Source: Photobacterium frigidiphilum
GTDB lineage: Bacteria > Pseudomonadota > Gammaproteobacteria > Enterobacterales > Vibrionaceae
Length of the DNA stretch: 64,000 nucleotides
Reading direction: 5' to 3'
NCBI RefSeq assembly: GCF_003025615.1
Contig: NZ_PYMJ01000014.1
Coordinates: forward strand, 60,642-124,641
Shown: piece after piece, positions 9,772 through 20,124 of the stretch
Position numbering within the stretch: position 1 is the first letter of the stretch
How the letters are laid out: every line of letters begins with the position of its first letter
Notes under the pieces: generated by a model
What the model was told of the DNA's origin: nothing
Database searches by the model: none
Seen by the model: the letters and a program-made list of their open reading frames with translations, nothing else
Program-made: the position numbers and the translations under genes

Positions 9772-11058
9772 TTAGCTTTCTGAATTTAAAATGTTTGCCA
9801 ATGTACGCACACCCATACCCGTTGCGCCAGCACACCACTTGTCGTTGCCACTCTTACGGTAAGTGCCGCTTGCATCAATGTGCATCCAACCTTTCTTATA
9901 GTCTGTTACAAAGTACGATAAGAACGCTGCAGCAGTACTTGCACCCGGCAAGAAGTCACCACTTGAAATGTTCGATAAGTCGGCAAAGTTTGATGACAGC
10001 ATTCCGCGGTGATTTTCCGCTAATGGTAACGGCCATAAACCTTCATGCTCTTCAGCCGCTGATGCTAATGCTTTTTGTGATAATACCTGATCGAAACTGA
10101 GTAATGCATGGTAGTCATTACCCAGTGCATTTTTCGCCGAACCCGTTAATGTTGCACAGTCAATAATCACTTCCGGGTTTTGGTTACTTGCGTAAATAAG
10201 ACCATCAGCAAGCACTAAACGGCCTTCAGCATCGGTATTTAACACCTCAACTGTTTTACCATTTTTATAAGTAATGATGTCGCCGAGTTTAACCGCACGA
10301 CCCGACACCATGTTCTCTGCACAACATAGGATCAATTTAATGCGCTTGTTATTACCACGGGCAATCGCAAGTGCTAAACCACCCGTCGCCATTGCAGCGC
10401 CACCCATATCGGCTTTCATTGCCGTCATGCCTGCTGAAGGCTTCATGCTGTAGCCGCCCGAATCGAAAGTAATACCTTTACCCACGATGCAGGTGTGTAC
10501 AGGCGCATCAGTATCGCCTGTTGGGTTGTAATCTAGACGTAGCATTGCCGCTGAACGCTCTGAACCGCGACCAACAGTGTGCGTGCCCATCCAACCCTCA
10601 TCAATCAAGTCATTGCCTTTAATGATTTTGTACGTTACGTGCTCTGGTGCAAGTGACTTAACAAATTCACCCGCACGTGCCGCAAGCTGTGAAGGGCGCA
10701 CAACGTCTGCCGATTGGTTAATAACTTCACGTACCCAGTTTGTTGTTTTTATGCGCGCCTGCAGTTCAGCTTCATCTTCAGCATTTAAGCCTTCCCAAGT
10801 AACCTGGTTACCTGGCTTTGAATTACGGTGTCCTTGAATGAAAGACCAAATTGCTTCTAAGTCCCACTCACTACCCGCGAGTGAAACTTGCTTAATACCT
10901 TGTGTATCCAATTTACGGCCAGCACGCTGTAATGTGCTCTGCTGATCACCACAGAGGTGAACCGTTGTACCGTCGGCAGAAAAAGAAAGTAGCGCGTTTG
11001 TTCCCCATTGCTCTGCAGCAGCATCATGGGATAAGAAAACAGACATAATAGAAGACAT
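9772..11058 (-). CDS. pepB: Peptidase B (M17 leucyl aminopeptidase family)
   Basis: A 428-residue cytosolic broad-specificity aminopeptidase with two metal ions per site. The N-terminal domain covers about 1-140; the catalytic domain carries [22 protein letters not shown] and [14 protein letters not shown]. It is the copy most similar to enterobacterial PepB, ending [16 protein letters not shown] upstream of ATG 11058 supports that start, with an alternative ATG four codons in. It follows the isc operon, as pepB does in Escherichia coli, but the terminator at 11272-11295 and a 375-bp gap make it an independent unit here. Confidence 0.93.
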   Translation of the reverse strand: MSSIMSVFLSHDAAAEQWGTNALLSFSADGTTVHLCGDQQSTLQRAGRKLDTQGIKQVSLAGSEWDLEAIWSFIQGHRNSKPGNQVTWEGLNAEDEAELQARIKTTNWVREVINQSADVVRPSQLAARAGEFVKSLAPEHVTYKIIKGNDLIDEGWMGTHTVGRGSERSAAMLRLDYNPTGDTDAPVHTCIVGKGITFDSGGYSMKPSAGMTAMKADMGGAAMATGGLALAIARGNNKRIKLILCCAENMVSGRAVKLGDIITYKNGKTVEVLNTDAEGRLVLADGLIYASNQNPEVIIDCATLTGSAKNALGNDYHALLSFDQVLSQKALASAAEEHEGLWPLPLAENHRGMLSSNFADLSNISSGDFLPGASTAAAFLSYFVTDYKKGWMHIDASGTYRKSGNDKWCAGATGMGVRTLANILNSES

Positions 11059-11433
11059 TAGAAATTCCTTGGATTCTTGATGAGGATATCAGCACAATCG
11101 AGACAAGATAGAAAAGACCTAATCATTGTCTTTTAATCATCCCCACGCGATAAACAATATGCTTTTTGATAACAAGTAAATGACATTCGCCAAATCACTT
11201 TAAGCAGGCTTACAGCAAGTTATGGGGGTAATTGTGCGGTTTTACAAGATATTGACAGGTTTAAATACAACAAAGCGGACCATAAGGTCCGCTTTTATAT
11301 TTCTTTGACTAACTCTGCTCTGTTATCTAACCATAAACAAGTTGTTTACATCAGGATGTAGAGCGAGATCATATTGTTTTTACTGCCCAATCAAAAGTGG
11401 GGCAATTGTTCAGTAACCACAATAAGTAAACGA
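11059..11433. other. 375-bp intergenic region between iscX and pepB
   Basis: It holds the isc terminator hairpin at 11272-11295 and presumably the pepB promoter (minus strand) in its left half. I see no open reading frame or repeat in the remainder. Confidence 0.6.
11268..11295 (-). terminator. Intrinsic terminator of the isc operon
   Basis: A perfect 10-bp stem (11272-11281 with 11286-11295) with a 4-nt loop, starting with A residues and ending with T residues on both strands, so it could act in both directions. It lies about 140 bp beyond the iscX stop codon. Confidence 0.75.
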
Positions 11434-11634
11434 TTAATCTTCTTCTTCCATCCAGCACATTTGCACGGCTTCTAACACCCTTTCACTACAGTGCTTGGGG
11501 TCATCATCAAATTCTTCTAGATCCAGAATCCATTGACGAAGATCGGTAAAAAGAATCAGCTTAGGATCCGTATCTGGATACAACTCAGACAGTTCAATCG
11601 CTATTTCTCTAGAGTCTATCCATTTTAAACTCAT
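11434..11634 (-). CDS. iscX: Fe-S cluster assembly adaptor IscX
   Basis: A 66-residue small acidic protein that binds IscS and modulates iron delivery and desulfurase activity. It has the family form: SLKWIDSREIAIELSE at the N-terminus, DLRQWILDLEEFDDDP in the middle and the acidic C-terminus CWMEEED. AAGG lies seven bases before ATG 11634. It is the last gene of the isc operon, 98 bp after fdx, followed by a terminator. Confidence 0.94.
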   Translation of the reverse strand: MSLKWIDSREIAIELSELYPDTDPKLILFTDLRQWILDLEEFDDDPKHCSERVLEAVQMCWMEEED

Positions 11635-11732
11635 GATATTACCTTCTTAATCGTTTTAACGTCATTGTCACCAACATCGTCGCGCTTACTTACCTTAAGA
11701 CTAGGGTATCTCGATAAGTAAAAGAACAAAAA

Positions 11733-12071
11733 TTAGTGCTGCTCAGAAGCAAGGTTGATCGTATATTTTGGAATCTCAACAACAAGATCCACATCCGCAA
11801 CCGTCGCCTGACAACCTAAACGGGATTCAGGTTCAAGACCCCATGCTTTATCTAGCATGTCATCTTCTAACTCATCACTTTCATGGAGTGAATCAAAACC
11901 TTCACGAATAACAATGTGACAAGTTGTACATGCACATGATTTTTCACAAGCATGCTCAATACCAATACCATTACGCAGTGCTACATCAAGTACTGTTTCA
12001 CCCGTTTTAGCTTCTAAAATTGCGCCTTCAGGGCAAAGTTCTTCATGTGGTAATACAACGATTTTAGGCAT
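11733..12071 (-). CDS. fdx: ISC-type [2Fe-2S] ferredoxin
   Basis: A 112-residue electron carrier that supplies electrons for cluster assembly on IscU. The plant/adrenodoxin-type cluster ligands are Cys42, Cys48 and Cys51 (ACEKSCACTTC) and Cys87 (RLGCQA); the extra Cys46 is also typical of Isc ferredoxin. GAGG lies seven bases before ATG. It starts 2 bp after the hscA stop, so it is translationally linked to hscA within the isc operon. Confidence 0.96.
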   Translation of the reverse strand: MPKIVVLPHEELCPEGAILEAKTGETVLDVALRNGIGIEHACEKSCACTTCHIVIREGFDSLHESDELEDDMLDKAWGLEPESRLGCQATVADVDLVVEIPKYTINLASEQH

Positions 12072-12073
12072 GC

Positions 12074-13927
12074 CTAAACCTCATCTATCGATTGACCAGC
12101 CAATGCCTGTCGAATAGATTTATCCATTCGACGTGAAGCAAATTCTTGGCTCGCTTTATCAGTTTTCTTAATACCCTGTTCAATTACTCGGTAGTCTGTA
12201 CCTTTTCGCAATTGAACAAGTTCCATCATTACGCCTTCCAGCGTTTCACGCTCTTCTTTTGATAGTAAAGTATCACCATCGATTGCGAGAGCTGTAATTA
12301 GGCCTTCCAATACACGATCAGCTTCAACTTGTTGTTCAGCTAATGTACGTGCATCTTTGTCATCTTGTGCGTGTGTCATTGATTCACGAATCATGGTTGC
12401 GACTTCATTATCACTTAAACCATAAGAGGGTTTAACTTGAATCGATGATTGAACGTTACTGCTCTTTTCCATTGCAGTAACAGACAATAGGCCATCGGCA
12501 TCAACTTGATACGTAACACGAATGTGTGCAGCACCGGCCGTCATAGCTGGGATTCCACGTAGTGTAAATCGCGCTAATGAACGACAATCGCTTACCATTT
12601 CACGTTCACCCTGCACCACATGTACCGACATTGCTGTTTGGCCATCTTTGAACGTGGTGAATTCTTGGGCACGTGCAACAGGAATTGTCGTGTTACGAGG
12701 AATGATTTTTTCAATCATGCCACCCATTGTCTCTATACCTAAAGACAGAGGAATAACATCAAGTAATAGCATATCTGAATCAGGCTTATTACCGACTAAG
12801 ATATCAGCTTGAATTGATGCACCAATCGCAACAACTTTGTCAGGATCAATAGATGTTAGTGGCTCTTTACCGAAGTAATTACCCACCATTTCACGTACCA
12901 ATGGTACACGTGTTGAACCACCAACCATCACGGTTTCAATGATGTCACTAATTTCAATGCCTGAATCTTTGATCGCCCGGCGACAAGACATCAGTGTTTT
13001 CTTTACTAACGGCTGAATTAGCGCATTAAACTGTTCACGAGTAACAATACCTTGCCAATTCAGCACATCAATCTGGGCTGTATCTGCATCTGTTAACGCA
13101 ATTTTAGCGTCAGTGGCCGCATCTTGTACCATACGCATTTGTTGCGCAGTTAAATCACCAATATAGCCCGCTTGCTCTTTAATCCAATCGGCAAGTAAGT
13201 GATCGAAATCATCACCACCCAATGCTGAATCACCGCCAGTGGCTAATACTTCAAATACGCCTTTCGATAAACGTAAAACAGAAATATCGAATGTACCGCC
13301 ACCTAAGTCATAAACAGCAATAACGCCCTCTTGACCAGAATCTAAACCATAAGCAATCGCAGCTGCTGTTGGCTCATTAAGTAAACGTAATACATTTAGG
13401 TTCGCTAGCTTTGCAGCATCTTTAGTGCCTGCTCGTTGCGCATCATCAAAATAAGCCGGAACCGTTATAACGACACCTTCAAGATCACCACCTAATGTCG
13501 CCACAGCGCGTGCATTAAGCGTTTTAAGGATCTCGGCAGAGACTTGTACTGGGTTAACTTTACCCGTACGTGTCATTAATTGAGGCAAACCATTATCTGA
13601 TGCTTCAAATTGATACGGTAAATGCGGGTAACGTTGTTGAATATCCGCTAAAGAACGACCCATCATACGTTTTACTGAAAAGATAGTATTACTAGGATCT
13701 TGCTGAGCAAGCTCTCTGGCTTTATGACCAACAAGCAGGGATTCCTCACCATAATGAACAATTGAAGGCAAAATAGAACGCCCTTTATCATCCTTTAAGG
13801 TTTCTGGTACACCACTGCGCACAGCAGCAACAAGAGAATTTGTGGTACCCAAGTCAATGCCCACCGCCAAACGATGTTGATGTGGTGCCGCACTCTGACC
13901 TGGTTCAGCAATCTGTAACAGTGCCAT
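12074..13927 (-). CDS. hscA: Hsp70-type Fe-S chaperone HscA
   Basis: A 617-residue specialised Hsp70 that, with HscB, releases clusters from IscU. The nucleotide-binding domain has [12 protein letters not shown] near residue 24, [23 protein letters not shown] and GGSTRVP. The substrate-binding domain starts near 390 ([13 protein letters not shown]). The length is normal. AGGAAAGATA precedes the ATG at 13927. It lies in the isc operon, 38 bp after hscB and 2 bp before fdx. Confidence 0.97.
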   Translation of the reverse strand: MALLQIAEPGQSAAPHQHRLAVGIDLGTTNSLVAAVRSGVPETLKDDKGRSILPSIVHYGEESLLVGHKARELAQQDPSNTIFSVKRMMGRSLADIQQRYPHLPYQFEASDNGLPQLMTRTGKVNPVQVSAEILKTLNARAVATLGGDLEGVVITVPAYFDDAQRAGTKDAAKLANLNVLRLLNEPTAAAIAYGLDSGQEGVIAVYDLGGGTFDISVLRLSKGVFEVLATGGDSALGGDDFDHLLADWIKEQAGYIGDLTAQQMRMVQDAATDAKIALTDADTAQIDVLNWQGIVTREQFNALIQPLVKKTLMSCRRAIKDSGIEISDIIETVMVGGSTRVPLVREMVGNYFGKEPLTSIDPDKVVAIGASIQADILVGNKPDSDMLLLDVIPLSLGIETMGGMIEKIIPRNTTIPVARAQEFTTFKDGQTAMSVHVVQGEREMVSDCRSLARFTLRGIPAMTAGAAHIRVTYQVDADGLLSVTAMEKSSNVQSSIQVKPSYGLSDNEVATMIRESMTHAQDDKDARTLAEQQVEADRVLEGLITALAIDGDTLLSKEERETLEGVMMELVQLRKGTDYRVIEQGIKKTDKASQEFASRRMDKSIRQALAGQSIDEV

Positions 13928-13965
13928 TATCTTTCCTGTGGAGTTAGTGCTCGGGTGAGAAGCAA

Positions 13966-14481
13966 TTAGTCAAAGAAAGTCTCTTCAAGACGTTCAATTT
14001 CATAACGCAGCTTATCAATAAATTTTAGCTTACGCACGGCATCTGCCGCTTCTTCCCAATCTTCCTGATTTAATAGTTGCTCAAGAACGTTCAATTGCGA
14101 TTTAAATAACACTGTTATTTGCTGTTCAAAATCGAATAGCGCACTTTCAGGGTCACTTGCCTCTGAGATATCTTCAAGTTCTTCACGCAGTTCCATTTGC
14201 TGCATTAAGAACTCAGGATCTTGTAGCGTTTTTTGTTCGCCACGAATATCCATATCTTGCTCAGAAAGCATATATTCAGCTCGTGAGATTGGATTTTTTA
14301 GCGTTTGGAATGCGTCGTTAATTTGCGCTGCTTTTTGGACCGACATTAAGCGATCACGTTCTGAAGCTGTAGCGAAATTATCAGGATGGAAACGACGTTG
14401 TAGTTCCCGGAACTGAGTTGACAGAAGACCCCCATCCAATTCAAATTGGAAAGGCAGTCTAAATAATTCGAAATGATTCAT
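13966..14481 (-). CDS. hscB: J-domain Fe-S co-chaperone HscB
   Basis: A 171-residue co-chaperone that delivers IscU to HscA and stimulates its ATPase. The N-terminal J domain includes the HPD motif in RRFHPDNF (about residues 30-37). The C-terminal three-helix part, rich in acidic and leucine residues ([15 protein letters not shown]), binds IscU. Standard length. The start is placed at ATG 14481; the ribosome-binding site is weak, consistent with expression below that of iscU and iscA. Confidence 0.95.
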   Translation of the reverse strand: MNHFELFRLPFQFELDGGLLSTQFRELQRRFHPDNFATASERDRLMSVQKAAQINDAFQTLKNPISRAEYMLSEQDMDIRGEQKTLQDPEFLMQQMELREELEDISEASDPESALFDFEQQITVLFKSQLNVLEQLLNQEDWEEAADAVRKLKFIDKLRYEIERLEETFFD

Positions 14482-14566
14482 ATCGCGTCTGGTATCTCTA
14501 AATACTAAACCTAACTGGCATATATGAAGATATAGCAGTTAGGCTCAGTGGAAACGACTATAGCGA

Positions 14567-14890
14567 TTAAACGTTGAAGCTTTCACCACAACCACATTCG
14601 CTTGATACGTTCGGGTTGTTGAATTGGAAGCCTTCATTTAGCCCTTCTTTGGCAAAATCAAGCTCGGTACCGTCAAGATAAACTAGGCTTTTTGCATCAA
14701 TTACGATTCTTACACCCTTCTCTTCGAATACCTCGTCCTCTTCATTGATATCATCAACAAATTCGAGAACGTAAGCCATTCCTGAACATCCCGAAGTACG
14801 GACACCTAGGCGAAGGCCAAAGCCCTTACCGCGATTCTTAAGGAAAGTAGCTACGCGACTTGCTGCCGCTTCAGTAATAGTAATGGCCAT
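14567..14890 (-). CDS. iscA: A-type Fe-S carrier protein IscA
   Basis: A 107-residue carrier that passes iron or Fe-S clusters to apoproteins. The three invariant cysteines are present: Cys35 (TSGCSGMAY), and Cys99 and Cys101 (SECGCGESF). GAGGG lies seven bases before ATG 14890. It is the fourth gene of the isc operon, 18 bp after iscU, followed by an 85-bp gap before hscB. Confidence 0.97.
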   Translation of the reverse strand: MAITITEAAASRVATFLKNRGKGFGLRLGVRTSGCSGMAYVLEFVDDINEEDEVFEEKGVRIVIDAKSLVYLDGTELDFAKEGLNEGFQFNNPNVSSECGCGESFNV

Positions 14891-14908
14891 ACAACAACCC
14901 TCAACGTC

Positions 14909-15295
14909 TTAGTTTGCTTCGTGTTTTTTCTTATAATCACTAACTGCGGCTTTAATTGCATCTTCTGCAAGAATAGAGCAGTGGATCTTCACTGGTGGTA
15001 GTTCAAGTTCTTCAGCAATTGCTGAGTTCTTGATAGCAGCCGCTTCGTCTAAACTCTTACCTTTCACCCATTCAGTGATCAGTGAACTAGAAGCAATAGC
15101 AGAACCACAACCGTATGTTTTAAACTTCGCATCTTCAATGATACCTTCATCACTTACTTTGATTTGAAGCTTCATTACGTCGCCACATGCTGGTGCACCC
15201 ACCATGCCGCTACCAATGTTTTTATCATTTTTATCGAAAGAGCCCACGTTACGCGGATTCTCATAATGCTCGATGACTTTTTCACTATATGCCAT
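14909..15295 (-). CDS. iscU: Fe-S cluster scaffold protein IscU
   Basis: A 128-residue scaffold on which clusters are built from IscS-derived sulfur. Ligand residues are intact: Cys37 and Asp39 (GAPACGDV), Cys63 (YGCGSA), and His105 and Cys106 in LPPVKIHCSILAEDAIKAA, which also contains the HscA-recognition LPPVK. The length equals the family norm. AGGAAATCATC precedes the ATG. Confidence 0.98.
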   Translation of the reverse strand: MAYSEKVIEHYENPRNVGSFDKNDKNIGSGMVGAPACGDVMKLQIKVSDEGIIEDAKFKTYGCGSAIASSSLITEWVKGKSLDEAAAIKNSAIAEELELPPVKIHCSILAEDAIKAAVSDYKKKHEAN

Positions 15296-15341
15296 GATGA
15301 TTTCCTCGACATTTGATGATCACAAGTTTATGACCGCTAGC

Positions 15342-16556
15342 TTAGTGGTGTGCCCACTCAACAGAGTTAAGATCAATACCTTCTTTGTGCATATCCCATA
15401 GTGGCGACATGTCACGCAGTTTTTCTACTGCAGTACGGATCTGTATAATTGCGTAATCAATTTCTTCTTCTGTCGAGAAACGACCAAAAGAGAAACGAAT
15501 TGAGCTATGTGCTAGTTCATCATCTAAACCAAGCGCTCGCAGTACGTATGAAGGCTCAAGGCTTGCTGAAGTACATGCTGAACCAGAAGAAACAGCGAGA
15601 TCTTTCAGTGCCATTAATAAAGACTCACCTTCAACGAAAGCAAAGCTAATATTCAGGTTACTTGATACACGTTGCTCTAGGTCACCATTAATATGAACTG
15701 ATTCCATATCTTTTAGACCATCAAGAAGGCGAGTACGTAGTGCTAATGTATGCACACGATCTTGTTCCATCTCTTCTTTAGCAATGCGGAATGCTTCACC
15801 CATACCAACAATCTGGTGGGTAGCAAGAGTACCAGAACGCATACCACGCTCATGACCGCCGCCGTGCATTTGTGCTTCTAAACGAATACGTGGCTTACGA
15901 CGAACGTAAAGCGCACCAATTCCTTTAGGACCGTAAATTTTATGCGATGTTACTGAAATAAGGTCAACTTTCATTGCCTGTACATCGATCGGTAGCTTAC
16001 CGATAGACTGTGCAGCATCAACGTGGAAAACAATTTTGTTTTCACGGCAAAGTTCGCCAATAGCAGTAATATCTTGAATTACGCCAATTTCGTTATTTAC
16101 GTGCATGATAGACATTAGAACGGTGTCTTCACGAATCGCATCACGCAATTTTGCCAAATCAATTAAGCCATTTGCTTCTGGCGCAAGATATGTCACTTCG
16201 AAGCCTTCACGCTCAAGCTGGCGACAAGGGTCTAATACCGCTTTGTGCTCAGTCTTACAGGTAATGATGTGCTTACCTTTTTTGCTATAAAAACGCGCAG
16301 CGCCTTTAATTGCAAGGTTGTCAGATTCTGTTGCACCAGACGTAAACACAATTTCACGTGGGTCAGCATTCATTAGATCAGCAACTTGCTCACGCGCTGT
16401 ATCAACAGCTTCTTCAGCCTGCCAGCCGAAACGGTGTGAACGAGAAGCAGGGTTACCGAAATTCCCGTCCATTGTCAGGCATTGCATCATCTTTTCAGCA
16501 ACACGTGGATCTACTGGGCAAGTAGCGGAATAATCAAAATATATTGGCAATTTCAT
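15342..16556 (-). CDS. iscS: Cysteine desulfurase IscS
   Basis: A 404-residue PLP enzyme that converts cysteine to alanine and passes persulfide sulfur to IscU, TusA, ThiI and others. The PLP lysine segment is [15 protein letters not shown] and the mobile-loop catalytic cysteine is in [21 protein letters not shown]. It ends with the IscU-interacting tail NSVEWAHH. Start chosen at ATG 16556 ([11 protein letters not shown]) because GGAG lies six bases upstream and 404 residues is the family length; a GTG at 16574 would add six residues. Confidence 0.97.
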   Translation of the reverse strand: MKLPIYFDYSATCPVDPRVAEKMMQCLTMDGNFGNPASRSHRFGWQAEEAVDTAREQVADLMNADPREIVFTSGATESDNLAIKGAARFYSKKGKHIITCKTEHKAVLDPCRQLEREGFEVTYLAPEANGLIDLAKLRDAIREDTVLMSIMHVNNEIGVIQDITAIGELCRENKIVFHVDAAQSIGKLPIDVQAMKVDLISVTSHKIYGPKGIGALYVRRKPRIRLEAQMHGGGHERGMRSGTLATHQIVGMGEAFRIAKEEMEQDRVHTLALRTRLLDGLKDMESVHINGDLEQRVSSNLNISFAFVEGESLLMALKDLAVSSGSACTSASLEPSYVLRALGLDDELAHSSIRFSFGRFSTEEEIDYAIIQIRTAVEKLRDMSPLWDMHKEGIDLNSVEWAHH

Positions 16557-16587
16557 TTTCATCTCCGAAAACACGGATGTCTAGCGA

Positions 16588-17106
16588 CTAAGAGCGGACA
16601 TCGACACCTATAGTGGTGCTATCGTGTGTTTTTTTATGTCCAAAAGACGTTCTTAGCGAACTATTGCTTAAGACTTGATCTTGACGACCTGAAATCTCTT
16701 GAACGTTATTATCTCTCATCAACTCACCAAGAGTGATGTTATTCAAAAAGCCGCTGATACGGGAGCTTAAGTCATGCCATAACGTGTGTGTTAAGCAGCG
16801 TACACCACCTTGACAGTCAGCTTTACCATGACATTTTGTAGCATCAACCGATTCATCAACAGCTGCTATAACCATACCGACAGCGATATCATTAGCATCT
16901 TCACCTAAGCGATAACCACCACCTGGTCCACGAACACTTGCCACGAGGCCAGCTTTACGTAGGCGTGAGAAAAGTTGTTCTAAATAAGACAGTGAAATAC
17001 CTTGTCGTTCGGAAATATCCGCTAAAGGTACAGGACCATCTTGAGAATGCAGAGCGACATCAAGCATCGCAGTTACCGCATATCTTCCTTTTGAAGTCAA
17101 TCTCAT
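16588..17106 (-). CDS. iscR: Fe-S-responsive transcription factor IscR
   Basis: A 172-residue Rrf2-family regulator that represses isc when holding a [2Fe-2S] cluster and controls other genes in its apo form. The winged helix-turn-helix covers residues 1-65 ([18 protein letters not shown]). Cluster ligands Cys92, Cys98, Cys104 and His107 are all present. The C-terminus is about ten residues longer than the enterobacterial protein, Ser/Thr-rich. It heads the isc operon, and two IscR-type sites lie just upstream, so autoregulation is expected. Confidence 0.97.
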   Translation of the reverse strand: MRLTSKGRYAVTAMLDVALHSQDGPVPLADISERQGISLSYLEQLFSRLRKAGLVASVRGPGGGYRLGEDANDIAVGMVIAAVDESVDATKCHGKADCQGGVRCLTHTLWHDLSSRISGFLNNITLGELMRDNNVQEISGRQDQVLSNSSLRTSFGHKKTHDSTTIGVDVRS

Positions 17107-17147
17107 AACACACCGCTACCCACTTATGTATATAGCACGAGTGTTAC

Positions 17148-17172
17148 ATACCCGACTAAAATGGTCAAGTAT
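17148..17172 (-). promoter_or_regulatory. Type 1 IscR-binding site, iscR promoter (proximal)
   Basis: On the minus strand this reads ATA-CTTGACC-ATTTTAGTC-GGGTAT, an almost complete match to the dyad-symmetric type 1 IscR consensus (ATA...GACT...AGTC...TAT). It contains TTGACC, which could serve as a -35 for a -10 near 17140-17146, so bound holo-IscR would block the promoter. Confidence 0.8.
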
Positions 17173-17197
17173 TCACCTGACTATTTTAGTCAAGCTT
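17173..17197 (-). promoter_or_regulatory. Second IscR-type site upstream of iscR
   Basis: A second dyad with core GACTAAAATAGTC (complement of 17179-17191), abutting the first site without a gap. The outer flanks are less like the consensus. Paired sites in the iscR promoter are known for the enterobacterial operon. Confidence 0.65.
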
Positions 17198-17218
17198 TAG
17201 ACCTGACGCACAATAGGG

Positions 17219-17950
17219 TTATTTATCGCGATGTTCTAATGATTTTTCTATAGAAGAAAGAATACCACGCAGAATATTAAGCTCTTGCTGCTCTGGTCGA
17301 GCACGAGTAAACATGCGGCGAAGTTTTGTCATCACCATGCCGGGATGCTTCTTATTAATGAACTGAGTTTGAGTTGTCACTTTTTCAAGGTGCTCGTAGA
17401 ACAATTCTAATTCTTTGGCACGCGGGTATTCATCAATTTTCTTTTCACCCGTGTACTTCTGCGTTTCTAAAAATGCCATACGCACTTCATAACTAACAGT
17501 TTGCACTGCCATTGCTAAGTTCAATGAGCTGTATTCAGGGTTCGCCGGAATATAAACATGGCAATGGCACTTTTGTAATTCTTCATTCGTCAAACCAGTA
17601 CGCTCACGACCGAATAAAATAGCAACGGGGTGCGCTGCTGCTTCTTCAATTGTTTTGATACCTGATTCACGCGGATCAAGTTGTGGCCATTCTAATGTAC
17701 GAGAACGTGCACTTGAGCCAATCACTAAACCACAATCTGCAATTGCTTCATCTAATGTTTTGACGATTTTTGCATTGGTTACGACATCTGCCGCGCCAGC
17801 AGCTAAAGCAAGAGACTTAGCGTCTATCTCACAAGCTGGGTCAACAAGGACTAGATTCGTAAGCCCCATCACCTTCATGGCACGTGCTGCTGAACCAATA
17901 TTTCCAGGGTGAGATGTTCCGATTAAAACAACGCTTATTTTATCTAACAT
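17219..17950 (-). CDS. trmJ: tRNA (cytidine/uridine-32-2'-O)-methyltransferase TrmJ
   Basis: A 243-residue SPOUT methyltransferase that modifies position 32 of several tRNAs. Motifs: [20 protein letters not shown] at the N-terminus, [15 protein letters not shown] and the knot-forming [18 protein letters not shown] helical C-terminal extension (about 165-243) is typical of TrmJ. It lies upstream of iscR and divergent from suhB, the order seen across gamma-proteobacteria. The ribosome-binding site before ATG 17950 is weak. Confidence 0.95.
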   Translation of the reverse strand: MLDKISVVLIGTSHPGNIGSAARAMKVMGLTNLVLVDPACEIDAKSLALAAGAADVVTNAKIVKTLDEAIADCGLVIGSSARSRTLEWPQLDPRESGIKTIEEAAAHPVAILFGRERTGLTNEELQKCHCHVYIPANPEYSSLNLAMAVQTVSYEVRMAFLETQKYTGEKKIDEYPRAKELELFYEHLEKVTTQTQFINKKHPGMVMTKLRRMFTRARPEQQELNILRGILSSIEKSLEHRDK

Positions 17951-18107
17951 GGTTTAGCAATTTCCGACTATTTTTAAGAGCGGTTGGATTTTAGCACAGC
18001 CTATAAAGAAGTGGGGAAAACATGTAAAACTAAAGCGTGTTTTTCTACTTTTTTTAGTTTTGACCGATGATGTTTAAAAAATAACCACTTCCATTTTGCC
18101 CTAGCTC

Positions 18108-18116
18108 TGTTATACT
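18108..18116 (+). promoter_or_regulatory. Extended -10 promoter of suhB
   Basis: TGTTATACT matches the extended -10 (TGnTATAAT) with one mismatch, 44 bp before the suhB start codon. The -35 region, about 16 bp upstream (TTCCAT), is poor, as expected for an extended -10 promoter. Confidence 0.55.
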
Positions 18117-18159
18117 CGCCGCCGATTTTTAGTTCTTTAACATCCGTTGGGAAGATCCT

Positions 18160-18960
18160 ATGCATCCGATGCTTAATATCGCCATTCGCGCTGCGCGAAA
18201 GGCTGGTGACCATGTCATTAAATCGTTAGAAAAACCTCAAGGCATTGAAGTTGCCAATAAAGGCAGTGACGTCGTTACTAATATTGATCATGAAGCTGAA
18301 GCTATCATCATCAATTCTATTCTTAAGTCTTACCCTGATCACTGCATTCTTGCAGCAGAGTCTGGTACTAAAGAAGGCCGTGACAAAGAGTGTCAGTGGA
18401 TCATCGACCCAGTGGATGGCACCAAAAACTTCGTTCGTGGTTTGCCTCATTACGCTATTTCAATTGCACTACGCATGCGTGGTCGTACTGAAGTTTCTGT
18501 AGTATACGATCCATCTCGTAACGAACTCTTCACTGCAACACGTGGTTCTGGCGCACAGCTTAACAGCCAACGTCTACGTACATCACAACCTCGTGACCTT
18601 AGCGGTACTATTATTGCTACTGGTTTACCATTCGCTGCTAAGCAACACGCAGAAGCGCTTAACAAAGTACAATCAGCAATTTTTGTTGAGTGTGACGATA
18701 TGCGCCAATCTGGTTGTTCAGCACTAGACCTTTGTTACTTAGCAGCAGGTCGTGTTGATGGCGTAGTTAAACTAGGCCAAAAGCCTTGGGAACTAGCAGC
18801 TGGTGAACTAATTGCACGTGAAGCGGGTGCTATCTGTACTGACTTTACTGGTAACACTAACTACCTAACATCTGGCAACATTGTTGCTGGTAACGCACGC
18901 GTAGTTAAGCCAATCATCGCTAAAATCCGTGAACACGGTGGCGAAGCATTAGCTAAATAA
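18160..18960 (+). CDS. suhB: Inositol-1-monophosphatase family protein SuhB
   Basis: A 266-residue Mg-dependent inositol monophosphatase fold; in Escherichia coli SuhB also joins the NusA/NusG complex that speeds rRNA transcription. The first metal motif is intact (Glu67; IIDPVDGTKNF with Asp83 and Asp86). The second motif reads KPWELAAGEL (Trp210-Glu211), where the family usually has WD, so one metal/substrate Asp is replaced by Glu. GGGAAG lies before ATG 18160. It is transcribed alone, divergent from trmJ, with its own terminator. Confidence 0.95.
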   Translation: MHPMLNIAIRAARKAGDHVIKSLEKPQGIEVANKGSDVVTNIDHEAEAIIINSILKSYPDHCILAAESGTKEGRDKECQWIIDPVDGTKNFVRGLPHYAISIALRMRGRTEVSVVYDPSRNELFTATRGSGAQLNSQRLRTSQPRDLSGTIIATGLPFAAKQHAEALNKVQSAIFVECDDMRQSGCSALDLCYLAAGRVDGVVKLGQKPWELAAGELIAREAGAICTDFTGNTNYLTSGNIVAGNARVVKPIIAKIREHGGEALAK

Positions 18961-18987
18961 TCGTTTATAACGATTAAAGAATTCTGA

Positions 18988-19015
18988 AGCCTCGACTATG
19001 TCGGGGCTTTTTTTA
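18988..19015 (+). terminator. Intrinsic terminator of suhB
   Basis: A 9-bp stem (18988-18996 with 19000-19008, one G-U pair), 3-nt loop, followed by seven T. Located 28 bp after the suhB stop codon. Confidence 0.85.
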
Positions 19016-19112
19016 TGCATACTGTAAATCGCGGTTAACCAGTAAGAATAAATCGATATTCGGGTTAGTTGATACCCATCGTGATAAACCAATCTGGATA
19101 AACCATAGATAC

Positions 19113-19140
19113 AAAAACGGAGCCTATTGGCTCCGTTTTT
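19113..19140 (-). terminator. Bidirectional terminator after secF
   Basis: A perfect stem including AAAAACGGAGCC (19113-19124) and its complement (19129-19140), 4-nt loop, with A/T runs on both sides so that it works on either strand. It is 25 bp past the secF stop codon and also blocks read-through from suhB. Confidence 0.85.
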
Positions 19141-19165
19141 ATTGATGAAACCGAACACTCACCTA

Positions 19166-20113
19166 TTAAGGCATTGCGTCGAATTCTTCACCTTCTTTTT
19201 CTACCTGTGGTGGCATTAGGTGTTCACGAGTGATACCCAATTTCAATGCCAGTGCCGAAGCAACGTAGATTGATGAATAGGTACCTACCGTTATACCGAT
19301 CAATAATGCCAAGGCAAAACCGTGGATCATTGTTCCACCTTTCATAAAGAGAGCGACAACAACAAACAAGGTTGTACCCGATGTAATCAGCGTACGGCTT
19401 AACGTTTGAGTAATAGAGTTGTTTATCACATCAGGCGCTTCACCCTTTCGCATCTTACGGAAGTTCTCACGGATACGGTCAAATACAACAATCGTATCGT
19501 TTAGTGAGTAACCAACCACCGTCAGCAAGGCTGCAACAATAGTTAGGTCGACTTCCACCTCTAGAAGAGAAAAGATACCAATCGTAATAATAACATCGTG
19601 CGCAAGTGCTAATACCGCACCGGCAGCTAAACGCCATTCGAAACGCATCGAGACATAAAGCAAAATACAAATTAGCGAGATAATAATCGCCAACCCGCCA
19701 GCTTCAGCCAGTTCGTCACCCACATTAGGACCAACAAACTCGATACGACGCATTTCAACGCTCTGCCCTGTTCCCACTTTTAATGCATCAATGATCTGGT
19801 TACCCAGTACTTCACCTTTTGCATTTTCACGAGGTTGCAGACGTACAAGTACATCACGAGCAGTACCGAAGTTCTGTACGATTGCATCGCCAAAACCCGC
19901 CGCTTCTAACGAATCACGAATTTTAAGCAAATCTGCAGGTTGTTCGAAACCCACTTCAATTAACGTACCGCCAGTAAAGTCGAGACCCCAGTTAAGCTTC
20001 TTTGTTGCCACAGTGCCAATTGCTACTGCAATCATCATTAGTGAGAAAACAAAAGCAAACTTTGACCAGCGCATAAAGTCGATCGCATTATCCACTTTCA
20101 ATAGTTGAAACAT
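19166..20113 (-). CDS. secF: Protein translocase subunit SecF
   Basis: A 315-residue integral membrane partner of SecD that uses the proton motive force to pull preproteins across the inner membrane. TM1 lies at about residues 16-36, followed by LDFTGGTLIEVGF, a periplasmic domain, and five more helices with the conserved VGYSLNDTIVVFDRIREN. GGAGG sits seven bases before ATG 20113. It follows secD by 11 bp, last in yajC-secD-secF. Confidence 0.97.
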   Translation of the reverse strand: MFQLLKVDNAIDFMRWSKFAFVFSLMMIAVAIGTVATKKLNWGLDFTGGTLIEVGFEQPADLLKIRDSLEAAGFGDAIVQNFGTARDVLVRLQPRENAKGEVLGNQIIDALKVGTGQSVEMRRIEFVGPNVGDELAEAGGLAIIISLICILLYVSMRFEWRLAAGAVLALAHDVIITIGIFSLLEVEVDLTIVAALLTVVGYSLNDTIVVFDRIRENFRKMRKGEAPDVINNSITQTLSRTLITSGTTLFVVVALFMKGGTMIHGFALALLIGITVGTYSSIYVASALALKLGITREHLMPPQVEKEGEEFDAMP

Positions 20114-20124
20114 GTTTGCGCCTC

